Of a stretch of DNA of 64,000 bases, positions 15,601-21,648 are shown in pieces. The notes below the pieces were generated by a model. It did no database searches, was not told the origin of the DNA, and saw only the letters and a list, made by a program, of their open reading frames with translations. The first letter of the stretch is position 1. Each line of letters opens with the position of its first letter. The translations under genes and the position numbers were made by a program. Source of the DNA: Candidatus Aalborgicola bjergmarkensis (GTDB lineage: Bacteria; Pseudomonadota; Gammaproteobacteria; Burkholderiales; Burkholderiaceae_C); NCBI GenBank assembly GCA_016708725.1, contig JADJFE010000001.1, positions 186,001 through 250,000 of the forward strand, written 5' to 3'.

Positions 15601-17829
15601 CGTCACCGTAGCGCTAGCCGCCGTTCCCGTTCCGCCTGCGTTGGTTCCAGTCACGCTGTAAGTTGTTGTGCTCGTGGGCGTAACCGTGCAGGTGGCACCG
15701 GTAGTGCCTGTGCAGGTGTCGCCAATCCAGGTATAACTGCTTGCCGTCGGGACGCAACTGGCAGTCAGGGCTGAACTGCCACCAACGGTAAACGAGGACG
15801 GATTGGCGCTCAGGGTGCAAACTGGCGCTGCGGCAGCCTGTGTCACGGTGAAAGTCTGACCAGCGATGGTCAACGTTCCTGTGCGTGAACTGCCGCTGGT
15901 ATTGACTGCCACTGCATAGCCCACGGTGCCATTACCGCTGCCCGATGACCCGGAGGTGATGGCGATCCAGCTTGCGTTGCTCGCGGCAGTCCACGCGCAC
16001 GAGGAGGTCACGCTCACGCTGCCGGTGTTGGCAGGCGCAGCAACTGACGCGCTACTGCTGCCCAGCGCATACGTGCAGGCATTCACCGTTACCGTAGCAC
16101 TAGCCGCCGCTCCCGTTCCACCTGCATTGGTTCCAGTCACGCTGTAGGTTGTTGTGCTGGTGGGTGTTGCCGTGCAAGTGGCCACCGTGGTACCCACGCA
16201 AGTGCCGCCAGTCCAGGTGTAGCTTGTCGCTGCCGGTGTGCAACCAGCAGTGAGGGTTGAACTGGAGCCAACGGTGATGGTGGCAGGGTTGGCACTCAGG
16301 GTGCAAACGGGTGCTGCAGCAGCCTGCGTCACCGTGAAAGTCTGACCGGCGATGGTCAATGTTCCTGTGCGTGGGCTGCCGCTGGTATTGGCTGCCACTG
16401 TATAGCTCACGCTACCATTGCCGCTGCCCGTCGCGCCTGAGGTGATTGTGATCCAGCTTGCGCTGCTCGTGGCAGTCCAGGCACAGGTTGAATCGCTTGC
16501 GACGCTGACGTTGCCATACGTCAAACTGGAACTTGATGGTGCGCTACTTGCACTTAGGGTGTAGCTGCACGGTGTCACTGAATCACCAACGGGAAAATTC
16601 TTGCTGACGGTTTTCCCGTTCACGGTGGCTTCAAAACGCCAAATCCCGGTGGGTGACGTGGGAAACGTATAGTACCAATACCAGTATGCAGCAGAGTAAT
16701 AACTGGATGGCACACCCGATGTGGCCGTCTGCCACAAACTGCCATCTGGCTGGTACCAGCGTGCCGAAACCACGTCTGTGCTGCGCTGATCCCGGAGGTA
16801 CACGGTGAAGTATCCAACGCTTCCAGGTTTCACGGATCCAGTTTCATAGCTGACCTCAGTGGTCGGACAAGTAGGAAAGATTGGGGAATACGTCCCCACC
16901 GTGATTGCATTGATTGTTGGATCGTAGTAGGGAAGCTGATTGCTCCATGTAATCTTTTGGCTCTTTGTATTGCAGGCACCAATCCAGGGGTCTACCAGTT
17001 TGTTGCTAGCATCATATAGCTCAAGATGTAGGTGCGGTCCTGTGGAACTTCCGGAGCTGCCCATAACCCCCAGATACTCGCCTGCGGAAACTAGAGTGCC
17101 AACTGCTTTGGTGGTGAGCGAGCCATTTTTCATGTGCCCGTACCAAGCAACCGACCCATCAGCATGCTGAACATACACCGCATTCCACTGGTTATTGTTC
17201 AGGCTGCAACTGCGATCAAAGTTACCGTCGGATTTGCCAATAATGGTCCCGGCCGCACCCGCGACAATTTCCACATCGTTGTTGTCCATCTTTTTCCAAC
17301 CAAATGGCCAACTGAAAATATCAGTCCCCTGGTGGTTGTACCCCGATGCAATATCGTAAGAACGGGTACCACAAAAATAATCCTTGACATGAGATTGGTC
17401 GACTGCGTGCAGGGAATCCTGGTCAACGAAGTTTGAGATACCGTAATAACTGTTATCCGTGCGCCCTGCGGCTTGGCGCATGGGCCAGGCAAAACCAGAA
17501 ACCATGTTGGTTGCTAATGGAGCAGCGTTTCTTTGGGGGAGTATCCTCAACGCCTGAAGTCTCGTTCGTGTAGTGTCAATATCTCTGTTGATCTGTTGGC
17601 GAGTCGCCGGGCTAATGTCATCTTGCGGCGGCTGAATTTCCCCGCCGCCCATGTTGCTGTCTGGTGCATTCAATGGATCGGCTGCCAGCGAAGCATTGGA
17701 TACAAATAACAACGAGCAAATCAATGCCAAGAATGTGCAACCAACCAACAGGCAACGGCAAGCCTGCAGCAAGGACACAAGCATGCTAGAGAGCAGCCCT
17801 TTGAACAGATTGAATGCAGATTTCATCAT
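12622..17829 (-). CDS. Giant modular secreted protein with M23 peptidase head
   Basis: The protein has about 1735 residues from the ATG at 17829 (GGAG about 9 nt upstream). A long hydrophobic N terminus acts as signal peptide. An M23/LytM peptidase domain (about 160-275) keeps both zinc motifs: YNHQGTDIF and GPHLHLELYD. Then come alternating BACON-like (SSCAWTATSNASWI) and Cys-containing Ig-like repeats, two DUF1566/Lcl-C domains (TGLTWMRCSMGQ; LTWKRCPGLQ), an InlB-type repeat (TGWSGACTGTGTCTVSMTA), and two RTX-like C-terminal modules (GGAGNDTFIIS; LGGGGNDVYIIS). The M23 domain should cut peptidoglycan outside the cell; the repeats probably serve as spacers and binders. It shares its C-terminal module and its upstream leader with other proteins here. 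Confidence 0.85.
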   Translation of the reverse strand: MMKSAFNLFKGLLSSMLVSLLQACRCLLVGCTFLALICSLLFVSNASLAADPLNAPDSNMGGGEIQPPQDDISPATRQQINRDIDTTRTRLQALRILPQRNAAPLATNMVSGFAWPMRQAAGRTDNSYYGISNFVDQDSLHAVDQSHVKDYFCGTRSYDIASGYNHQGTDIFSWPFGWKKMDNNDVEIVAGAAGTIIGKSDGNFDRSCSLNNNQWNAVYVQHADGSVAWYGHMKNGSLTTKAVGTLVSAGEYLGVMGSSGSSTGPHLHLELYDASNKLVDPWIGACNTKSQKITWSNQLPYYDPTINAITVGTYSPIFPTCPTTEVSYETGSVKPGSVGYFTVYLRDQRSTDVVSARWYQPDGSLWQTATSGVPSSYYSAAYWYWYYTFPTSPTGIWRFEATVNGKTVSKNFPVGDSVTPCSYTLSASSAPSSSSLTYGNVSVASDSTCAWTATSSASWITITSGATGSGNGSVSYTVAANTSGSPRTGTLTIAGQTFTVTQAAAAPVCTLSANPATITVGSSSTLTAGCTPAATSYTWTGGTCVGTTVATCTATPTSTTTYSVTGTNAGGTGAAASATVTVNACTYALGSSSASVAAPANTGSVSVTSSCAWTAASNASWIAITSGSSGSGNGTVGYAVAVNTSGSSRTGTLTIAGQTFTVTQAAAAPVCTLSANPSSFTVGGSSALTASCVPTASSYTWIGDTCTGTTGATCTVTPTSTTTYSVTGTNAGGTGTAASATVTVSACTYGIGSNSTMVVAAGSSGTVSVTSSCTWTATSNAGWISIISGASGSGNGSVSYTVAANTSGSSRTGTMTITGQTFTVTQAAAVPVCTLNANPASITAGSSSTLTATCTPVATSYTWTGDTCVGSAGATCTVTPTSTSSYTVAGTNVGGTGTAVSATVTISSSSTLQPNADGTVFDPKTGLTWMRCSMGQTWTGSTCLGTAATYTFDQANALTGTTTFANQSDWRMPNIRELQTIVDRSVYSPAIDRVAFPNTPGSYFWSVSPDVDGPNGAWFVGFDDGYVGSNLRNGSFAVRLVRGGQPFGSLLHITRPTSDYVDHGNGTVTHTPTNLTWKRCPGLQAWTGSTCSGTATNFTFDQATALADTTTFAGQSDWRLPTEDELLSLVDYSVYAPAINTRIFPTTPNSYFWSGSSVANSSSHAWNVYFGYGYASYNDGLRSSSFAVRLVRGGQPLDSFVLAVSKSGTGGGTVIGVGINCGSVCSAAPGSGTNVTLTATPASGSTFTGWSGACTGTGTCTVSMTAAQNVTATFTNACTYTLNTNSATAATTASTGSISVTSSCAWTAASNASWITITSGSSGSGNGTVAYAVAANTGTTQRTGTITIAGQTFTVTQAAGSTVTAPICTLSANPPSITSGGSSTLTATCNPAATSYVWTGGTCAGATGPTCTVTPTVTATYSVQGSNAGGANQVVSATVTVTANTASYTVPGTLGNDVFVLTAGNSYYGGAGNDTFIISHNTLRGGVTAKVIDNEGDNLVQLVDGMTVTASSFYSDAAQLTLSSGAIVQILGASKFKFQVGANALAGDTAAVLTYSQFVSSLGASLTSGTLPASGTAGYVVPAGFTQAAAPVPSVAGSSYTVPGTLDDDVLVPSGGISYLGGGGNDVYIISPYTLSGAVTGKIIDNEGSNVIQLVGGLTIASSSFFSNAVQLTLSNGASVQILGASGFSYQLGANAPAGVTATSLSYAQFAAALGASVPAAGASAVSGSANFVVP

Positions 17830-17848
17830 AGGGAAATGCTCCAGAAAG

Positions 17849-17882
17849 CAAAAACCGCCCGACGCTAAACAGCGTGGGGCGG
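17849..17882 (-). terminator. Rho-independent-like hairpin in the leader of the M23 surface protein
   Basis: On the minus strand CCGCCCCACGCT-GTTT-AGCGTCGGGCGG forms a strong stem followed by TTTTT, ending about 20 nt before the start codon and just before the GGAG ribosome-binding site. A terminator here would stop transcription before the gene unless bypassed, suggesting attenuation. Confidence 0.6.
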
Positions 17883-18039
17883 CAGGACGGGAAAAAACTG
17901 AGGGAGAAGCGGGACGAAAAACCACAGACGCACTACGGGCGGTTGGGCTGGGCATTTTAGTCTTCCCGTGTGTGAATTTTGGGAATCGTAACAGAAGGAC
18001 TAGAGGCATCAGCCAAAATCTTGCGTGTTGCTTGATTTA

Positions 18040-18098
18040 TGCAAAATATGGCTGTAGAGCTTATGTAACTTGCGGGTACAGCTCCCATTTTTAGAGCA
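18040..18098 (+). repeat. Dispersed intergenic repeat R1, copy 7
   Basis: GCAAAATATGGCTGTAGAGC, then TTGCGGGTACAGCTCCCAT; lies inside the shared upstream block. Confidence 0.75.
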
Positions 18099-18159
18099 TT
18101 TTCAAGACGCGGCTGTAGCGGATGAAACTTGAAACGCATAGGAAAACGCTCCAGAACGA

Positions 18160-18355
18160 AATGGAAAAATAGGAAAACGAAAACCGTGAATGGAGGCGGG
18201 GTCGGGGCCTCAGAAATCACCAAACAGCGGGGGCGGGGGTGCTTGGCGTGGCGGGCCAATATAGCGCATTCCAAACGGATATTGGCTGCCGTCGGCGATT
18301 TTTTTGATCCGACTCTATCCCGGATGCACAAGCGGGTCGCTGCACGCGCAAGGTG
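18160..18355 (+). repeat. Second dispersed block R2, copy 1
   Basis: Shares GGGGTGCTTGGCGTG, GCATTCCAAACGGATATTG and ATCCCGGATGCACAAGC with copies near 33338 and 39307. At 33.4 kb the same block leads directly into the start of an ATPase/PD-(D/E)XK gene, so it is probably that family's 5' flank. Here it interrupts a PIN toxin gene. Confidence 0.7.
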
Positions 18356-18456
18356 ATGCCGCCATACGCCGAAAAAAACGCCTTGCAGCGGTCATGATGG
18401 TGGTCTTTGGGTTGGAACAGGCCGACGAAATAGCCCGAGTCGGCCAGGGTATTCAT
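18217..18456 (-). pseudogene. Truncated PIN-domain toxin
   Basis: The first 34 codons (18456 to about 18355) encode the start of a PIN protein: ADSGYFVGLFQPKDHHHDRC and KAFFSAYGGI. From about 18355 the sequence is R2 repeat and the remaining frame (to 18217) has no PIN character. PIN toxins have about 130-150 residues, so roughly three quarters are missing, including the later acidic residues. The gene overlaps the upstream antitoxin by 4 nt (ATGA), confirming it was the toxin of a two-gene module. Confidence 0.75.
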
Positions 18457-18779
18457 AGTGGTTTGTCCGGGTTGCCGGGAGCCAGTGCGCCGGGTTGCGA
18501 ACGCTCCTGGTGCTTGCGCCGGATCGCTGCGCGCGCACGCAACTTGTGCGCACGTTGCTCGGCACTTTCACGCACTGCATCGGCGCTAACCGATTCGGGT
18601 GCGTCCTGCATGCCCTGCATCACTTCTTCGTAAATTTGCGATGAACCGGGTTGCGCATGGTTAGCCAGGAATTCCTGAATACTGCGCACAATCACGGCTG
18701 ATTTGGATATCCCAAGACGCTCCCCAAATCCAGCGATTTGCGTTTCCAGATCAGCGGGTAGGCGAAGCGAAATGGGCAT
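18453..18779 (-). CDS. Ribbon-helix-helix (CopG-type) antitoxin
   Basis: The protein has 108 residues from the ATG at 18779 (an in-frame ATG at 18806 would add 9). MPISLRLPADLETQIAGFGE and LGISKSAVIVRSIQEFLAN form a ribbon-helix-helix DNA-binding unit; the rest is helical and charged. Such proteins repress their own operon and neutralise the toxin. The partner toxin immediately downstream is truncated, so this is an orphan antitoxin. Confidence 0.8.
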   Translation of the reverse strand: MPISLRLPADLETQIAGFGERLGISKSAVIVRSIQEFLANHAQPGSSQIYEEVMQGMQDAPESVSADAVRESAEQRAHKLRARAAIRRKHQERSQPGALAPGNPDKPL

Positions 18780-18866
18780 GGCGGGACTCTTGCGATACAT
18801 TGGCAAGAATTGTATTGCCTACATCCCCAGGGCTGTCCCATTAAAAATTTCCGCGCTGTCTGTTTT

Positions 18867-18925
18867 ATGCGAAATACGGCTGTATGGCTTATGGAACGTG
18901 CGGTGACAGCTCTTTATTCAATAGC
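18867..18925 (+). repeat. Dispersed intergenic repeat R1, copy 8
   Basis: GCGAAATACGGCTGTATGGC, then GTGCGGTGACAGCTC, between the RHH antitoxin start and the yoeB remnant end. Confidence 0.7.
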
Positions 18926-18965
18926 ACGATAGGTGACAATTCGGCCTGAATCGTAATTGTTCACG

Positions 18966-19232
18966 TCAATCATCGTAATGACCACGGCAAGCGATGACAT
19001 CTAAATCGGCATCGTCGGCGTAGTAAACCAACCGGTGTAATTCATCAATACGCCTTGACCAATAACCTGACAGATTGCCCACCAATGGCTCTGGTTTGCC
19101 GATTCCTGCGAATGGATCACGTGCCGCCACTTCGATCAGTACATTGATGCGCTTCAGCGTCTTTTTGTCCTGCCCCTGCCAGTAAATGTAGTCGCCCCAT
19201 GCCTATGGTGTAAATCGAATGGAGCGCGCCAT
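18966..19232 (-). pseudogene. yoeB: YoeB-type toxin with premature stop
   Basis: The minus strand from the ATG at 19232 reads MARSIRFTP, then TAG (19205-19203), and then an otherwise perfect YoeB/Txe toxin: AWGDYIYWQGQDKKTLKRIN, DPFAGIGKPEPLVGNLSGYW, SRRIDELHRLVYYADDADLD, VIACRGHYDD, stop at 18966. The expected length (88 residues) is complete and the C-terminal H/Y catalytic residues are there. A single substitution at codon 10 appears to be the only lesion. It lies 3 nt after yefM. YoeB is a ribosome-dependent mRNA endonuclease; this copy should be silent unless the stop is read through or an internal start is used. Confidence 0.85.
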
Positions 19233-19235
19233 GCG

Positions 19236-19490
19236 TCAAACCTGCACCAGCTCACGTCGTACAGCTTTACCGGCTTTGTGCTGGGCTATTGACTTCGCAA
19301 GGTGCACCGCATTGGCCGGAGTTGATAGCAGGTGCATGGTTTCCATGATGCTTTGGTAATGGTCAAGCGACATCACAACGGCATCCGCTCCACCACGCCT
19401 GCTGATGATCGTCACGTCAGCATCATCATGCACCGCGTCAAGTACAGATTTCAAAGAGCTACGGGCTTCGGAGTAGGTAACTATTCGCAT
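19236..19490 (-). CDS. yefM: YefM-type antitoxin (Phd/YefM family)
   Basis: The protein has 84 residues from the ATG at 19490. MRIVTYSEARSSLKSVLDAV is the Phd/YefM N-terminal signature, followed by ISRRGGADAVVMSLDHYQSI. It binds operator DNA and blocks YoeB. The C-terminal toxin-binding part is present. An upstream in-frame extension exists but contains an unrelated antitoxin-like remnant and is not considered part of this gene. Confidence 0.88.
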   Translation of the reverse strand: MRIVTYSEARSSLKSVLDAVHDDADVTIISRRGGADAVVMSLDHYQSIMETMHLLSTPANAVHLAKSIAQHKAGKAVRRELVQV

Positions 19491-19550
19491 GGGGCTTGCC
19501 TTTATTTGTACCAATATCTGTCCAAGTATATGGCAGCAAGTATGCAGTCC

Positions 19551-19685
19551 GCTAAAACGAGACTTCAGGTAAGCAACGAAGTCCAGCACCTCACGTAATT
19601 GGAACTCAGGCAGGCTGTGAACTTCTCCGAGAATTTTTTCAGCAGTAGTTATTGCAATCTTGCTGCCGGGGCGCACTTTCGCCTG
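19551..19685 (-). pseudogene. Possible remnant of a small antitoxin (DUF2281-like)
   Basis: In the yefM frame, upstream of yefM, the sequence reads ITTAEKILGEVHSLPEFQL and REVLDFVAYLKSRF, a pattern seen at the start of DUF2281/VapB-like antitoxins. No start codon is found at the expected position, and no partner toxin follows. Confidence 0.45.
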
Positions 19686-19715
19686 ATGTCCAGGTTTTAC
19701 AAGAACACACCACAT

Positions 19716-19768
19716 GGAGAATATGGCTGTAGGGCTTATAGGACATGCGGGAACAGCTATCAATAAAA
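19716..19768 (+). repeat. Dispersed intergenic repeat R1, copy 9
   Basis: GAGAATATGGCTGTAGGGC, then CATGCGGGAACAGCTATCA. Confidence 0.75.
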
Positions 19769-19860
19769 GAGTATTCAAAGCGTACACCATGCGCCTTTAG
19801 TGTGCATGGACGAAGCCGTCGGCAGGCGCATTGCCCGGCTTTGTGCGCTGGATGTGACGG

Positions 19861-20070
19861 TTAATGCTTCACATCCAACCCATCGGCCACGTCATTTGCC
19901 GCTTGGGCCAGTGCGTCAAGCGACATGGCAGGCAGGCCGTTACGCCGCCACTCGGTGTAATTCAGCCTGTCACGTGATACCGCCACCATGAAACGCTCTG
20001 CTTCGACCAGTCCTAGCGAGCGAATCAACGCCTGCATTCCGGCCATGCGGATTTCTGCTTCAGTTTTCAT
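19861..20070 (-). CDS. Small antitoxin-like protein paired with a PIN gene
   Basis: The protein has 69 residues: MKTEAEIRMAGMQALIRSLG, then LVEAERFMVAVSRDRLNYTEW. Short proteins with a K..AE.R..GM.AL...LG.VEAERF pattern follow one PIN-toxin subfamily and are taken to be the antitoxins. The start overlaps the PIN gene's end by 11 nt. The gene is open while its toxin has a frameshift. Confidence 0.7.
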   Translation of the reverse strand: MKTEAEIRMAGMQALIRSLGLVEAERFMVAVSRDRLNYTEWRRNGLPAMSLDALAQAANDVADGLDVKH

Positions 20071-20504
20071 ACCAATTCTCCAAAAATGCTACAGCCTCGA
20101 CAGGAAAAAACGCCTTGATCTTGTCAAACTGGCGCAAACGCCTGATGAACCTGTCATCCGTTGTCACCAGCATATCCGCTTTGCCGACGATGGCCGAGGC
20201 AACGTGCAGGGCGTCGTATTCGCCAATCCCAAACGCCATGGTCTCACGCGCAAGATAAATCACTTGTGCATCGGCCATAACCACCGCTGTTGCCAAACTG
20301 CGCCACTGCCCTATCGCGTGCCTGCGCTCATCAAAGGGATTCTGCGCATTCTCAAAATCCAGCGTGGAAGACCACAACAACTCACACGCAAACGCACGAA
20401 CCTTCTGCTGAAACAAGTTTGGCCTCTGTTTCCAGTCGTATCCGTGTCTGCGACTGGTCATCGTAAGGCCGGTTAAAACAGCAAAGGTCAAGATAAATTC
20501 GCAA
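20060..20504 (-). pseudogene. PIN-domain toxin with a frameshift
   Basis: A TTG at 20504 begins MRIYLDLCCFNRPYDDQ and SQTRIRLETEAKL, the true N terminus of this PIN subfamily. Near 20411-20420 one extra base shifts the frame. The remainder continues in another frame as QQKVRAFACELLWSSTLDF, then YDALHVASAIVGKADMLVTT and DDRF, ending at 20060. All the motifs are present if the frame is restored. It precedes its antitoxin-like gene and overlaps it. The toxin should be inactive. Confidence 0.8.
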
Positions 20505-20568
20505 CTCTCACTTCCCTACAAATGGCCATTTCAGGTGCAATCTGCCATACACGATCCACCAGCGCATC

Positions 20569-21045
20569 AAGGAACTGTTCGAGGGAAATCGGGCGCTGTT
20601 TGCTGGGCTGGCTGCCGAGACGCGCTGGGATTGGGATAAAAAATATCCGGTTATTCGTATCAGCTTTTCCGATGGTGTGCTGCATGGCCGGGCCGAATTG
20701 GATCAGCGTATCGACGAAATCTTGCTGGATAACGAACGCGCTTTGGGTGTGCAGACCGTACACCACAGCATCAGTGGGCGCTTTGCCGAGTTGATTCGCC
20801 AGGCGCATCGGGGCACAGGCCAGCGTGCCGTTGTCCTGATTGACGAATACGACAAGCCGATTCTGGACAATATCACCGATTCCACCATGGCGCTGGAGAT
20901 GCGCGAGGGGCTGAAAAATCTGTACTCGGTTCTCAAAGGGGCGGACGAGCATCTGAAATTTGTCTTTCTGACGGGTGTCTCCAAATTCAGCATGGTCATG
21001 TTTTCGGGGCTGAACAACCTGACCGACATCACGCTCCATACACGC
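20569..21045 (+). pseudogene. Middle fragment of an ATPase/PD-(D/E)XK gene
   Basis: Encodes IKELFEGNRALFAGLAAETR, WDWDKKYPVIRISFSDGV, a variable segment, QRAVVLIDEYDKPILDNITD, and ends in FSGLNNLTDIT. The Walker A-like segment before it and the whole C-terminal half after it are missing. At about 21040 it joins abruptly to a fragment of the Rpn/DUF4351 gene, making a chimeric remnant. Confidence 0.8.
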
Positions 21046-21550
21046 CTTGCAGGACGACCCGAACCCGTTTGCGCTGGTGACACTGGCGCATCTACAGACC
21101 CGCGCCACGAACAAGGACCCGCAGGCGCGGTTCGAGGCCAAATGGAAACTGGTGCAACTGCTGTACCGCCGGGGCTGGGACAGGCAGCGCATCACCGACT
21201 TGTTTTTTGTCATCGACTGGATGATGCACTTGCCAGACTTCCTGTCGCAGCAGCTATGGCAGAATGTCGAGACGATAGAGCAGGAGCAAAAAATGGCATA
21301 CGTATCAAGCGTGGAACGCATCGGCATTGAAAAGGGCGTGAAGTTGGGCGAAGCCAGGGGCGAAGCCAGAGGCGTGGTAAAGGGTGAATCCAATTTGCTG
21401 CTGCGACTGTTGACGCGCCGCTTTGGCGCAGTGCCAGAGTGGGTTAGCGCCCGCCTGAACCAAGCCAATACGGATTTGCTGGAAACCTGGGGTGATCGTG
21501 TGCTCGATGCCCAATCACTGGAAGAAGTGTTTGGCGAGACCCGCCACTGA
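21046..21550 (+). pseudogene. 3' half of an Rpn/DUF4351-family gene
   Basis: From LQDDPNPFALVTLAHLQTRA to EEVFGETRH it is virtually identical to residues 167-340 of the intact gene at 34176-35198, with two rather than four GEAR repeats. It contains the DUF4351 end (LLLRLLTRRFGAVPEWVSAR) but lacks the N-terminal PD-(D/E)XK domain. The identical stretch continues through the intergenic region and into the next surface protein gene. Confidence 0.85.
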
Positions 21551-21579
21551 GGCTGGTTCCGGCTTTACCACAGCGCAAG

Positions 21580-21642
21580 AGTACTATAAAATTCGTAGCT
21601 GCTATCGCACTATCCATAAGCCTTACAGGCTAATTTTCTAAA
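21580..21642 (-). repeat. Dispersed intergenic repeat R1, copy 10
   Basis: TTCGTAGCTGCTATCGCAC, then CATAAGCCTTACAGGC. Identical to the copy at 35228-35292. Confidence 0.75.
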
Positions 21643-21648
21643 AATGCA

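Larger units (their letters stand above)
17830..18216 (-). promoter_or_regulatory. Conserved leader and upstream region of surface protein gene
   Basis: This region is closely similar to that upstream of the DUF1566 surface protein (38976-39360). Shared features are the hairpin beside the start codon, a run of pyrimidine-rich sequence, an R1 repeat, and a second TCTGGAGCG-TTTTCCT-ATG motif at about 18139 resembling the real ribosome-binding site. No known riboswitch consensus is recognised. The promoter was not located. Confidence 0.5.

Noticed and set aside
17830..17990. c-di-GMP (GEMM) riboswitch in the surface protein leader
   Set aside because: The conserved GGCAAACC and GGGACGCAAAGCC elements are absent; only the terminator-like stem is supported.
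17957..18139. Small minus-strand ORF (MRFKFHPLQPRL...) with a GGAG-like site
   Set aside because: The corresponding ORF near 39.2 kb is changed and ends differently; more likely a duplicated leader sequence than a gene.
20488..21468. 326-codon minus-strand frame
   Set aside because: Antisense to the ATPase and Rpn gene remnants, which match known proteins on the plus strand.
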